Part shown: one piece after another, positions 6,661 to 13,603 of the stretch
Layout of the letters: the number at the start of each line of letters is the position of its first letter
How positions within the stretch are numbered: position 1 is the stretch's first letter
DNA from: an uncultured Bacilli bacterium
Lineage (GTDB): Bacteria > Bacillota_I > Bacilli_A > RF39 > UBA660
DNA length: 17,453 nucleotides
Assembly: GCA_947588665.1 (NCBI GenBank)
Contig: CANPYU010000189.1
Coordinates: 1-17,453 of the forward strand
Direction of reading: 5' to 3'
The notes under the pieces: model-generated
What the model saw: only the letters and a program-made list of their open reading frames with translations
Database searches by the model: none
What the model was told of the DNA's origin: nothing
Made by a program: the position numbers and the translations under genes

Positions 6661-6804
6661 TTATTTTCTATTTATTAATTTACTTAATTTTTCTATTGAT
6701 TTTGAATAATCTTTTATCTCATTATTAATTTTTTTATTATATTTATCTACTAGCTTTTCTAATTTTTTTATTTCTTTTCCCTGTAAACTATCTCCAATGT
6801 TCAT
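6661..6804 (-). CDS. Small Lys-rich coiled-coil protein, 47 aa
   Basis: The ATG overlaps the TGA of the XRE regulator gene in the ATGA arrangement, a common sign of translational coupling. The peptide opens MNIGDSLQGKEIKKLEKLVD and continues as one long amphipathic, Lys-rich helix ending Ser-Ile-Glu-Lys-Leu-Ser-Lys-Leu-Ile-Asn-Arg-Lys. Leu and Ile recur at heptad-like spacing, suggesting a short coiled coil. I do not recognise a family. As the third cistron of the HEPN/XRE operon it may be a partner of either protein. It is too short for certainty, but the tight coupling and strong open frame in that exact place support it. Confidence 0.6.
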   Translation of the reverse strand: MNIGDSLQGKEIKKLEKLVDKYNKKINNEIKDYSKSIEKLSKLINRK

Positions 6805-7184
6805 TTTTTTACATCACAATTCTCTAATAATTCTTTCATTATTCTTCTAATTTGCAACTGTTCTTCTTCAGTTTCTATAATATCATCTATCATTATAACA
6901 GATGTATTATCAGTATGAATTGCAAAGCTATTATAATTATTACTAGTTACGGCTTTAATTTCTTCCTCATTATATTCAGCTAATTTCATTAATTTTGCTA
7001 TATCAATTCTTAATACAACACTTAATTTCCTTAAAGATAATACATTAGGTTTCTTTCTTTCGCCTTTTTCAATTTTAGCAACAGTATTATTATCAATCCC
7101 TGTTCTTCTTGATAATTCACTTTGAGAGATACCTAGTTTTTTTCTAGCTTCCTTTACTACACTTGCTAAGGTTTCATCATTCAT
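6801..7184 (-). CDS. XRE-family transcriptional regulator
   Basis: This 127-aa protein has an N-terminal Cro/CI-type helix-turn-helix (about residues 5-65). The recognition region reads Leu-Gly-Ile-Ser-Gln-Ser-Glu-Leu-Ser-Arg-Arg-Thr-Gly-Ile-Asp, then Val-Ala-Lys-Ile-Glu-Lys-Gly-Glu-Arg. The family binds palindromic or repeated operators as dimers. The C-terminal half (70-127) is acidic and not a known enzyme domain; it may bind a partner protein. Its start overlaps the stop of the HEPN-like gene by one base (TAATG), and its own stop overlaps the 47-aa gene. It is therefore the middle cistron of a coupled operon. The repeated TTCGACA motif in front of the operon is a plausible binding site, making it likely autoregulatory and antitoxin-like. 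Confidence 0.85.
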   Translation of the reverse strand: MNDETLASVVKEARKKLGISQSELSRRTGIDNNTVAKIEKGERKKPNVLSLRKLSVVLRIDIAKLMKLAEYNEEEIKAVTSNNYNSFAIHTDNTSVIMIDDIIETEEEQLQIRRIMKELLENCDVKK

Positions 7185-7762
7185 TATGGCACCTCTTTTA
7201 TTTTAAATTCTTGTAATACATTTTTATTAATTTCTTGTAATCTATCCAATAATTTTTCAAATAAATTTACTCCAGATTTTCCATTAAATCTTAAACTACT
7301 ATAATCATATTTTTTATTTTTACTTTCTGGATATCGTAATGCTTCATATAAATCTTCTGTTGAATTTATTTGATTCATTTTTTTAAATTCACCTATCACA
7401 TCTTCTTGAAAATTATAAAAATCTTTTAATGATTTATAAATTTTTGTCTTATCACCATAAATATCCTTTAATATTAAAAGTGAATTTTCTAATTTATGAT
7501 TATAATTTATTTCTTTTCCATTTATTAATAACAAACTTTTTATAAACAATTCAACGGTCTGAAAACTATTAAATAACGCTGGTACAAATAAGTATGCATC
7601 ACTTTTCACTATTTTCTTATTAAAATCAAGTAATGCTTCCTCTTCACTAAATCCTGAACCTACACTCAAATTATCATTTTGAATAATAGTTTCTAATAAA
7701 ATTTTTGATGTTTGGTAATACTGTGTAGCTAATACAAAAAATTTTTTTGCTCTATCATTCAT
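7184..7762 (-). CDS. HEPN-like protein of a putative toxin-antitoxin operon
   Basis: This 192-aa all-helical protein resembles HEPN-superfamily proteins. It opens with a long helix with aromatic residues (Lys-Lys-Phe-Phe-Val-Leu-Ala-Thr-Gln-Tyr-Tyr). A central helix follows (Ala-Leu-Phe-Asn-Ser-Phe-Gln-Thr-Val-Glu-Leu-Phe-Ile-Lys-Ser-Leu-Leu-Leu), then Asn-His89-Lys-Leu-Glu-Asn-Ser-Leu, the usual HEPN 'His-x-Leu' turn. An Leu-Arg143-Tyr-Pro-Glu motif comes later, with a closing helix. I do not see the R-x4-6-H catalytic motif, so an RNase role is uncertain. GAGGTG precedes the start. It is first in an operon with an XRE regulator and a 47-aa protein, a layout typical of toxin-antitoxin or abortive-infection modules. 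Other possible readings are a phage-resistance accessory or a nucleotide-sensing protein. Confidence 0.65.
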   Translation of the reverse strand: MNDRAKKFFVLATQYYQTSKILLETIIQNDNLSVGSGFSEEEALLDFNKKIVKSDAYLFVPALFNSFQTVELFIKSLLLINGKEINYNHKLENSLLILKDIYGDKTKIYKSLKDFYNFQEDVIGEFKKMNQINSTEDLYEALRYPESKNKKYDYSSLRFNGKSGVNLFEKLLDRLQEINKNVLQEFKIKEVP

Positions 7763-7784
7763 AAATCACGCACCTCTATTAATA

Positions 7785-7826
7785 ATTATAGCATACCTAA
7801 TTAACATTATTCGACAATTTTCGACA
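7785..7826 (-). promoter_or_regulatory. Promoter and repeated operator-like motif of the HEPN/XRE operon
   Basis: On the - strand TGCTATAAT (+ strand 7785-7793) is an extended -10 box 23-28 bases before the start codon. Just upstream lie two direct copies of TTCGACA (+ strand 7810-7816 and 7820-7826), spaced ten bases apart, which is one helical turn. They overlap the expected -35 position, where a bound XRE protein would block transcription. Confidence 0.6.
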
Positions 7827-7857
7827 TTAAACAAAAATAAAAAGTAAAATATAAATC

Positions 7858-9066
7858 TTACTTTATTTTAGTTAATCTAACTTGAGTATACATAACTAAT
7901 GAAATACATTGGTCCTTAGAAATTGTAAATGTATCTGTATCTCCAACATTCTTTAATTTAACATTCTTTATTGTAGTAGCAGCATCATAGCCATTTTCTT
8001 TATGAAGTTTTATAGTTTCTACAAAAAATTGTGCATTTTTAGTTATGGCTTCGGCCTTATATGTTCCTGCTGGTATGTAATAACGTATGTAGTCTTCACC
8101 ATCAAACTTATCTTTTTTACCATATGTTCCTGCAGTCCCATCTTTCAAAATAATGCTTCCATCTTCTTTTTGTTCTTTACTCTGAATCTCTTTTCTAACA
8201 ATCTCTTTCATTTGAGTACTTGTACCAACATATTTATCATTATTAACTATTAAGTATACAATGTTCCATCCATTTTTTTCTCTTTTAAACTCTATTGTAA
8301 ATTTATGATCAATTTCAACATTTAATGCATTCTTTGCTTTAAAAGAACCACTTATTTGATATATATCATATCTTCTAGCATAACTATATTCAGTCCAATT
8401 AAATTTTGATGTATCAGGATATTTTATATGTGACTTAATCTTTTCCTCTGCTTTAACTTGTAAATCTACCCTTGTTGATGAATCAAATAGAAAATTATTT
8501 ACATCAACAGGTTCATATCCGTCTAAATATATTTTATCTAATAAATTATTTGCAATAGTAATACTACTTACATCACCTTTATCCAGTGCATACAAAACAA
8601 AAGTATGTCCTTCATATAAGAAAGTATACCTAGGCCCACTATGCCAATCATCTTTCTTTTCTAAATCTTTTATTTTTGAAACATCCATATTTATTTGTTT
8701 ACATGCATTTATAAAATTTGCTTTCAATGTCTCATTTGTTATTGCATTTAAATTATTAGAATCACCCTTATCTTCTAATTTATTTGATTCTTTCTTTTTT
8801 TCATTAGTTGAATTATTTTTTTCCTCTGTATTATTGCTTGAATCATTTCCCTTTTTAGAATCTTCATCATCTGATACAATACCCACTAATAGTAAAAAAC
8901 CAAAAACACAAATTAAAATTATTGCCCATGTTGGCAATCCCTTTTTCTTTTGATTATTATAATTAAAATAATTATTTTGTGAACTCATAATTGGTGCTCC
9001 ACATCCAGAACAAAAACTACCATTTCCCTGAATCATTTTTCCACATCTAGAACAATATCTATTCAT
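7858..9066 (-). CDS. Zinc-ribbon membrane-anchored protein
   Basis: This 402-aa protein begins with a zinc ribbon (Cys5-x2-Cys8 ... Cys19-x2-Cys22). An Asn/Gln-rich linker and one membrane segment follow (about residues 46-64, Trp-Ala-Ile-Ile-Leu-Ile-Cys-Val-Phe-Gly-Phe-Leu-Leu-Leu). A low-complexity Ser/Asn/Lys/Glu linker runs from about 65 to 110. The rest (110-402) is outside the cell and looks like two or three small beta-rich domains. The last has Ile-Pro-Ala-Gly-Thr-Tyr and closing strands like those of surface proteins. Cytoplasmic zinc ribbon plus TM plus extracellular domain is a common plan of poorly characterised Firmicutes proteins. GGAGTG precedes the start. It appears monocistronic. 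Function unknown; a surface or stress-related role is possible. Confidence 0.75.
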   Translation of the reverse strand: MNRYCSRCGKMIQGNGSFCSGCGAPIMSSQNNYFNYNNQKKKGLPTWAIILICVFGFLLLVGIVSDDEDSKKGNDSSNNTEEKNNSTNEKKKESNKLEDKGDSNNLNAITNETLKANFINACKQINMDVSKIKDLEKKDDWHSGPRYTFLYEGHTFVLYALDKGDVSSITIANNLLDKIYLDGYEPVDVNNFLFDSSTRVDLQVKAEEKIKSHIKYPDTSKFNWTEYSYARRYDIYQISGSFKAKNALNVEIDHKFTIEFKREKNGWNIVYLIVNNDKYVGTSTQMKEIVRKEIQSKEQKEDGSIILKDGTAGTYGKKDKFDGEDYIRYYIPAGTYKAEAITKNAQFFVETIKLHKENGYDAATTIKNVKLKNVGDTDTFTISKDQCISLVMYTQVRLTKIK

Positions 9067-9092
9067 ATAGCATCACTCCATTCTTTTATTAT

Positions 9093-9121
9093 ATTATATC
9101 TAAAATAGATGATAATGTACA
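9093..9121 (-). promoter_or_regulatory. Likely promoter of the zinc-ribbon gene
   Basis: On the - strand TGTACA (9116-9121), a 17-bp spacer and TATAAT (9093-9098) lie 27-55 bases before the start codon. The -10 is perfect and the -35 matches four of six bases. Confidence 0.45.
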
Positions 9122-9211
9122 TAATATAAATATTTATTGTAAATAAGAAAAAATTAACCTGTTTTTTTAGTATATTATTTAACAATCAACATAATTTACA
9201 CATATAATTTA

Positions 9212-9863
9212 TTAACTTATTCTATAATGACACACTATATCATTTCTCAATTATAATATATCATCTTAATAATATTTTTGATTAGGTTTAGCATGATGAA
9301 TCACAAATGACAACCATTTTTATTTATTTTATCTGAAATTATTCCTATATTTTTTTTAAATATAACTATATCTCCACCTTGCAACTCTTTTATTTTTAAA
9401 ATATCCATTGTTAGTACTAACGCATTATTATTAAAGAAAATTTTAACTCTCATAAAATCAATATTCTTATCTACCACTTTAATATCATATCTATCACGAT
9501 TATTTATTATATCTTCATTAACTAAATTCACTAAATCATAACTGGCTTCTTTTAAACCAAATAATACAATATTAGTACATACACCAAATTCATCATCTGG
9601 ATAACCAGTTGCATAATATTTACTTTTATATTTTTGTTTAGTTTTTATGTAATTCCTTACATTATTTAAAATATCAGTTTGATCATCAATACAATCTTCA
9701 TCTTTATCTACTAAACTAGCATACGTTTTAATATCAAAATCAGTATTACTATATTTTTATGAGGAATATAATTAAAGATATATAAACTATAAATAATTAA
9801 TAAAATGACTATAATTAACATAATAGATAAAACTAATACAATAAATAAAAAGCAGGAATTACC
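9212..9863 (-). pseudogene. DUF1287 protein gene, broken by frameshifts and stops
   Basis: Read across frames, this stretch encodes a near-complete DUF1287 protein. It begins with a hydrophobic N-terminal segment (frame with ATG at 9821: Met-Leu-Ile-Ile-Val-Ile-Leu-Leu-Ile-Ile-Tyr-Ser). A frame change in an A-run near 9754-9758 leads into the conserved body: Asp-Asp-Gln-Thr-Asp-Ile, then Tyr-Lys-Ser-Lys-Tyr-Tyr-x-x-Gly-Tyr-Pro-Asp-Asp-Glu-Phe-Gly-Val-Cys-Thr, then Asn-Ile-Asp-Phe-x-Arg-Val, then Gly-Asp-Ile-Val and Gly-Ile-Ile-Ser-Asp-Lys. A second frame change near 9303-9308 leads to Val-Ile-His-His-Ala, a stop (9266-9268), another stop (9251-9253), and the terminal His-Tyr-Arg. At least two frameshifts and two stops make it a clear pseudogene. 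The family is an exported or membrane-anchored protein of unsettled function. The longest intact piece is 9301-9531 with a GTG start. Confidence 0.85.
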
Positions 9864-9864
9864 T

Positions 9865-9883
9865 CATACTCATATAGGGTATG
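9865..9883. repeat. Hairpin next to the DUF1287 pseudogene
   Basis: CATACTC (9865-9871) pairs with GGGTATG (9877-9883) around ATATA, 7 bp including one G-U pair on the + strand. No T-run follows, so it is not a terminator. Confidence 0.35.
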
Positions 9884-9933
9884 AACACGAAGAATATGGT
9901 ACAAAAAAACATCAGTAAAAGAAAGTAGACTGA

Positions 9934-9962
9934 TTGATATAATACAGAAAGAGCGGTATAAT
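9934..9962 (+). promoter_or_regulatory. Promoter of structured RNA 2
   Basis: TTGATA (9934-9939), a 17-bp spacer and TATAAT (9957-9962) form an almost perfect sigma-A promoter. The predicted start, seven bases after the -10, is G9969, which is the first paired base of the RNA's closing helix. Confidence 0.75.
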
Positions 9963-9968
9963 TTTACT

Positions 9969-10053
9969 GGTGGGAGATAGTTTAAGCAGGAAAACCATAG
10001 TATCACGGTGCAAATCCGTGTTCTTACCAAAGACACTTGCAATAGTGTCTTTT
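9969..10053 (+). ncRNA. Short structured RNA 2, tRNA-like three-way junction
   Basis: A strong promoter and terminator enclose a GC-richer RNA of about 85 nt. GGTGGGA (9969-9975) pairs with TCTTACC (10022-10028), closing a junction. Inside are GTTT/AAAC (9980-9983, 9992-9995) with loop AAGCAGGA, and CACGG/CCGTG (10004-10008, 10016-10020) with loop TGCAAAT. The last is a T-loop (UGNAA type), and the first loop has the GG pair that a tRNA D-loop uses to dock with it. The core is thus like a 61-nt tRNA lacking an anticodon arm, ending in ACCA. It is too short for a working tRNA. GGTGCAAATCC also occurs in cobalamin riboswitches, but the rest of that fold is not seen. A ribosome site and a 10-codon ORF follow the terminator, so a leader/riboswitch role for a lost gene is possible. 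Family not recognised. Confidence 0.6.
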
Positions 10054-10057
10054 TTTG
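10029..10057 (+). terminator. Terminator of structured RNA 2
   Basis: AAAGACACT (10029-10037) pairs with AGTGTCTTT (10044-10052) in a 9-bp stem with loop TGCAAT. The T-run continues to 10056. This is a strong intrinsic terminator on the + strand. Confidence 0.85.
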
Positions 10058-10079
10058 TGCAATTAAAAGAGGTATTGAT

Positions 10080-10112
10080 ATGGAACTAAAACAATTTGAA
10101 AAATTATTGTAA
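10080..10112 (+). pseudogene. Ten-codon ORF or truncated gene start
   Basis: AAAAGAGG (10065-10072) precedes ATG at 10080 with good spacing, but the frame reads MELKQFEKLL and stops. It may be a leader peptide, or the surviving start of a gene lost by deletion. A hairpin TTATTGT/ACAATAA follows at once. I do not recognise the peptide. Confidence 0.35.
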
Positions 10113-10135
10113 AAAAAACAATAAATTTTATGGAA

Positions 10136-10157
10136 AAATAAGAGGTAAATAAGAGGT
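10136..10157. repeat. Tandem 11-bp direct repeat
   Basis: AAATAAGAGGT occurs twice in immediate succession (10136-10146 and 10147-10157). The period equals one helical turn, as seen in protein-binding arrays such as integrase arm sites. It could also be simple slippage. Confidence 0.55.
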
Positions 10158-10194
10158 AAAATGATATTTTGAAAACATCAAATCGTAAAACTCA

Positions 10195-10238
10195 TTGAAA
10201 AATAAGACAAAAATAGAGCTAACATTAAATGTTAGCTC
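10195..10238 (-). terminator. Probable terminator of the recG unit
   Basis: GAGCTAACAT (10216-10225) pairs perfectly with ATGTTAGCTC (10229-10238) around three bases. On the - strand it is followed by TATTTTTGTCTTATTTTT. It lies about 145 bases after the recG stop, with two more hairpins between. Confidence 0.65.
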
Positions 10239-10380
10239 ATTCAGGGGGTTTTGGTTGTGTACTATCACATTTAAATCGTAATAGTACGGGCATGGAGTAA
10301 CATGCCATTATTAGTGTATCGTATTTAATGCAATAAGTCAATTGACATTTTATTACATTTACATAAAAATATACGTAAAT

Positions 10381-12372
10381 TTATGATATATTCTTAGATT
10401 TTTCAAGCATTTCTTCAATAAATAAAATTTTTTCACTATTTACATATTCTTTACTACTTAACACTTCTTTACTATCTTCTTTTGCTCTTAATAATATATT
10501 AAAATCTCTTTTAATATCAGCTAATTTAAATTGCATATCTCCACTTTGTCTTGTACCAAATAAATCTCCACTACCTCTTAATTTAAAATCCTCTTCACTT
10601 ACTTTAAATCCATCACTAGTAGTAGTTAATACATTAAGTCTTTCAGCTTCCATATCACTTATAAGTACACAATAACTTTGTAAATCATTTCTACCTACTC
10701 TACCTCTTAATTGATGTAATTGAGATAAACCAAATCTATAACTATCAAATATAACCATTACAGTAGCATTCTTAACATCTACACCAACTTCTATTACAGT
10801 AGTACTAATTAATATACTAATTTCATTATTCTTAAACTTCTCCATTACTTCATCTTTTTCTTTAGATGACATCTTACCATGTAATATTCCAGTAGTACAT
10901 ATTTTAGAAAATGCTCTATCCATTTTATTTTTTAATTCATAAACATTTTCCATACTAGTATTTTCTGATTCTTCTATTAATGGAGCAATAACATATATTT
11001 GATGTTTACTCTTTAATTCTTTATACATTAAATCTAATACATCTTTTATCTGCTTATTATTTTTTAATATAGTAATTATTTCTTTTCTTCCACTTGGTCT
11101 AGTATGAATACTAGATATATCCATATCTCCATATAGTGTAATAGCATATGTTCTAGGTATTGGTGTAGCACTCAAATATAATATATCAGGTGTTATACCT
11201 TTATTTTTTAAACTACTTCTTTGATTAACTCCAAATCTATGTTGTTCATCAGTAATAACTAATCCTAAATTATTATATAAAACATCATCACTAAATAGTG
11301 CATGAGTACCTATTAATATATCTATCTCATTATTAATAAGTCTTTTATATACTTTTTTCTTTTCACTAACTTTCATTTTACCAGTAAGTAGTTCTACAAC
11401 AATATTAGTATTTTTAAATAAATTTAGTAAATTATTATAGTGTTGAACAGCCAATATTTCAGTTGGTGCCATTAAAGCACCTTGATAATTAGCAAGGTAA
11501 TTAATATAAAGTGCTACTACAGCTACTATAGTTTTACCACTACCTACATCACCTTGTAATAATCTATTCATTCTTTTTTCACTAGTTAAATCTTCATATA
11601 TATCCTTAACACCTTTTAACTGATCAATAGTTAATTTAAATGGTAAACTATCTATAAACTCTTTTACTTTATTTTTATCTACTTCTCTTTTAAGACCTTT
11701 AGTAATTTCTCTTTTACTATTTAAATAATTAATCTTTAACATAAACATAAATAATTCTTCATACTTTAAATAATTTAATGCTTTATTTAAATTAACTCTA
11801 TTACTAGGTTTATGTATTTCATGAATACTATCATATTTATTATTTAGTTTATATCTTTTTATTAAATAATCTGGTACATATTCTTTTATATCAATATTAT
11901 CTAAATTATTAATTATTATCTTATTTAATTCTTTACTAGTGATACCACTACATACATGGTATATAGGTTCTATTACAGGATTAGGTGGTAATAATGATAA
12001 TTTAATATCACTTGCTACTATACTAGTATGTTTTTTATCATATTTACCTATTATAGTTACTTTAGTACCAATATTTATATTTCTCTTTAAAAAAGCTCTA
12101 TTAAATATTACTACACTATATATATTAGTACCTGTATTAAGTCTAAAATTCATCTTATTTAGTTTCTTACTAATAAAATATACTGTAGGTACACTTTCTA
12201 CTATACCATCTATTACTACCCTATCATCTTGATTTAATAATTCAATATTACTTCTTTGTATTATTTCAAATCTAAAAGGATAATAACTAATTAGATCTTC
12301 TTTACAATATATACCTAGTTTATTTAATATTTTTAATGTTTTATCTCCTACACCAATTAATTTATCTAACAT
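10381..12372 (-). CDS. recG: ATP-dependent DNA helicase RecG
   Basis: RecG remodels stalled replication forks and branch-migrates Holliday junctions in the cytoplasm. The 663-aa length fits the family (about 670-690). The N-terminal wedge/OB region (about 1-230) includes the Gly-Val-Gly-Asp-Lys-Thr helix-hairpin start and an OB-fold. The helicase core shows Walker A Gly-Asp-Val-Gly-Ser-Gly-Lys-Thr, the RecG-type box Asp-Glu-Gln-His-Arg-Phe-Gly-Val, Leu-Ser-Ala-Thr-Pro-Ile-Pro-Arg-Thr, and the motif VI region Gln-Leu-Arg-Gly-Arg-Val-Gly-Arg. The C-terminal Leu-Arg-Gly-Ser-Gly-Asp-Leu-Phe-Gly-Thr-Arg-Gln-Ser-Gly motif is also present. I chose ATG 12372 over the in-frame TTG at 12381. It lies one base past the stop of the upstream export gene, so translation is probably coupled. 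All motifs are intact. Confidence 0.97.
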   Translation of the reverse strand: MLDKLIGVGDKTLKILNKLGIYCKEDLISYYPFRFEIIQRSNIELLNQDDRVVIDGIVESVPTVYFISKKLNKMNFRLNTGTNIYSVVIFNRAFLKRNINIGTKVTIIGKYDKKHTSIVASDIKLSLLPPNPVIEPIYHVCSGITSKELNKIIINNLDNIDIKEYVPDYLIKRYKLNNKYDSIHEIHKPSNRVNLNKALNYLKYEELFMFMLKINYLNSKREITKGLKREVDKNKVKEFIDSLPFKLTIDQLKGVKDIYEDLTSEKRMNRLLQGDVGSGKTIVAVVALYINYLANYQGALMAPTEILAVQHYNNLLNLFKNTNIVVELLTGKMKVSEKKKVYKRLINNEIDILIGTHALFSDDVLYNNLGLVITDEQHRFGVNQRSSLKNKGITPDILYLSATPIPRTYAITLYGDMDISSIHTRPSGRKEIITILKNNKQIKDVLDLMYKELKSKHQIYVIAPLIEESENTSMENVYELKNKMDRAFSKICTTGILHGKMSSKEKDEVMEKFKNNEISILISTTVIEVGVDVKNATVMVIFDSYRFGLSQLHQLRGRVGRNDLQSYCVLISDMEAERLNVLTTTSDGFKVSEEDFKLRGSGDLFGTRQSGDMQFKLADIKRDFNILLRAKEDSKEVLSSKEYVNSEKILFIEEMLEKSKNIS

Positions 12373-12373
12373 A

Positions 12374-12889
12374 TTAACCAACTATCTTTTGTAATACACC
12401 AAATGATAATATCATCATAATTATACTTGCCATAAATATTCCTATCATAGTAGCAAGGAATGCTTTTTTTCTATTCATTTCAAGTACAGATGCTATCAAG
12501 CAACCAGTCCATGCCCCTGTTCCTGGTAATGGTATTCCTACAAATAATACTAATCCCCAAAATCCTAGTTTTTCTATTTGGTCTTTTTTCTTTTCTACTT
12601 TACTATCTAACCATGCTGCTATTTTATGAAAATGTTTACTATTTCTCATCCATTTTAGTATAGAGTTCATAAACCATAATATAAATGGAACTGGTAGTAT
12701 ATTACCAATAATACTAATTATATAACTTGTAATAGGATTTACATGCAGTAAACTAGCTGCTAGTAATCCTCCACGTAATTCTAATATAGGCATTAAAGAT
12801 ATTAAAAATACTACTATTTCTTTTCCAAAAGGAATATTTGTTAATCCTCCAAATACCTCTAATAACCATTTAACTAAATCATTTGCCAT
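12374..12889 (-). CDS. Small multidrug export family membrane protein (COG2426)
   Basis: This 171-aa integral membrane protein has four or five hydrophobic segments. It carries the signature of the 'small multi-drug export' family: Pro-Ile-Leu-Glu-Leu-Arg-Gly-Gly near residue 40, Gly-Asn-Ile-Leu-Pro-Val-Pro-Phe near 65, and Phe-Val-Gly-Ile-Pro-Leu-Pro-Gly-Thr-Gly-Ala-Trp-Thr-Gly near 120. The repeated Gly/Pro re-entrant motifs resemble DedA-type transporters. The family name comes from early drug-export reports; the true substrate is not settled. GGAGGA lies seven bases before the ATG. It is followed within two bases by recG and preceded by a palindrome and a terminator, so the two genes form an operon. 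Confidence 0.85.
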   Translation of the reverse strand: MANDLVKWLLEVFGGLTNIPFGKEIVVFLISLMPILELRGGLLAASLLHVNPITSYIISIIGNILPVPFILWFMNSILKWMRNSKHFHKIAAWLDSKVEKKKDQIEKLGFWGLVLFVGIPLPGTGAWTGCLIASVLEMNRKKAFLATMIGIFMASIIMMILSFGVLQKIVG

Positions 12890-12908
12890 TAATAATCCTC
12901 CAATAATA

Positions 12909-12925
12909 TAAGTATATCATACTTA
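12909..12925. promoter_or_regulatory. Perfect palindrome before the export/recG operon
   Basis: TAAGTAT and ATACTTA are perfect inverted repeats around three bases, about 20 bases upstream of the start codon. The spacing suits a regulator half-site pair near the promoter. A chance palindrome in AT-rich DNA cannot be excluded. Confidence 0.35.
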
Positions 12926-12930
12926 TTAAA

Positions 12931-12955
12931 AAAGAAAAATAAGCAATGCTTATTT
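12931..12955 (-). terminator. Terminator of the ltaS-like unit
   Basis: AAATAAGC (12937-12944) pairs with GCTTATTT (12948-12955), a perfect 8-bp stem with a 3-base loop. On the - strand a T-rich tail TTCTTTTTT follows. It overlaps the end of the 217-aa gene. Confidence 0.75.
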
Positions 12956-13603
12956 AACTTCTACTATATCTATCCTTTTATCATTATGTACTAATATTAA
13001 CTTAACTGTCTTAGGATATTCTAAGTCTTTTTCATAATTTACATTAACATTTATTTCATATGCATTAGTATCTTTTATTTTGTCATAATTATATGAAGTA
13101 TTTTTTAAAGATACAATATCTACACTTTTAACAACTGGTAGTGTTTGTTTTCTTTTACCATATAAATCACTTTTTACATAATAATATATTCCTTCTGCAC
13201 TACTAGCTTTTTTTATAAATGTATCTTTATAATCACCATATATAAATTGTGAACCACCTACATCATTTTTACTATATTTAGAATCTAAATCATAGAAATC
13301 TGCTGTAAATAATTGTGCTACTAAAGATGCATATTTTTCTTCATCAATATTATCACTATTTAATAAACTTTTTAACTCATTAAATAATTTTTTATAATAT
13401 TCTGTATTATTATCAGATAAATAATATCCATAACTATCTATTCTATCTAATATCTCTACTTCACTAACACTTCCATTATTTTTCTTTAATATATTCTTGC
13501 CTAATATCACTAAAGTTAAAATAAGAACAACTAATATTATAGTTAATATAGCTATAAGTATATTATCTTTTTTTATTCTATTTCTTACCTTTTTTTTGGC
13601 CAT
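12950..13603 (-). CDS. Membrane-anchored hypothetical protein
   Basis: This 217-aa protein has a short Lys/Arg-rich cytoplasmic start (MAKKKVRNRIKKD), one membrane segment (about 16-36, rich in Ile/Leu/Val) and an extracellular domain of about 175 residues. The domain has helices followed by beta strands ending Lys-Leu-Ile-Leu-Val-His-Asn-Asp-Lys-Arg-Ile-Asp-Ile-Val. I do not recognise the family; the shape is like an NTF2-like or other small extracytoplasmic domain. The start ATG at 13603 follows GGGGATA; a TTG at 13615 is an unlikely alternative. It overlaps the end of the LTA-synthase-like gene by 26 bases and shares its terminator, so it is co-expressed and may act with it at the envelope. 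Confidence 0.65.
   Translation of the reverse strand: MAKKKVRNRIKKDNILIAILTIILVVLILTLVILGKNILKKNNGSVSEVEILDRIDSYGYYLSDNNTEYYKKLFNELKSLLNSDNIDEEKYASLVAQLFTADFYDLDSKYSKNDVGGSQFIYGDYKDTFIKKASSAEGIYYYVKSDLYGKRKQTLPVVKSVDIVSLKNTSYNYDKIKDTNAYEINVNVNYEKDLEYPKTVKLILVHNDKRIDIVEVK

Larger units (their letters stand above)
10113..10380. other. Gene-free boundary region between accessory DNA and recG
   Basis: No gene is supported here. It contains an 11-bp tandem repeat (10136-10157), a strong hairpin with - strand T-runs (10216-10238), and two further stems: GTACTAT/ATAGTAC (10259-10265, 10281-10287) and GGCATG/CATGCC (10289-10294, 10301-10306). A cluster of hairpins and a helical-turn direct repeat beside a conserved chromosomal gene is what an element end or old attachment region can look like, but I found no duplicated att core. 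Confidence 0.4.

Noticed and set aside
2753..10028. GGTAAGAAC in RNA 1 is exactly complementary to GTTCTTACC in RNA 2 (9 bases), hinting at RNA-RNA pairing.
   Set aside because: Both segments are already used in internal stems, and nine bases can match by chance. There is not enough support for a claim.
9969..10028. Reading RNA 2 as a working tRNA gene or a full cobalamin riboswitch.
   Set aside because: It is about 13 bases too short for a tRNA and has no anticodon arm. Apart from GGTGCAAATCC the conserved cobalamin elements are not seen.
9833..10042. A 69-codon ORF on the - strand covering structured RNA 2.
   Set aside because: It starts with TTG and has no ribosome site. It runs antisense through the promoter, hairpins and terminator of the RNA, and its sequence looks like no protein.
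10243..10299. Short frames near recG, on the - strand (MPVLLRFKCDSTQPKPPE) and on the + strand (GFGCVLSHLNRNSTGME).
   Set aside because: Neither has a ribosome site or length, and both follow from the hairpin-forming DNA. I could not connect them to a known protein.
10342..10370. TTGACA near 10344 as a + strand promoter.
   Set aside because: No acceptable -10 box lies 16-18 bases downstream, and it would transcribe antisense into recG.
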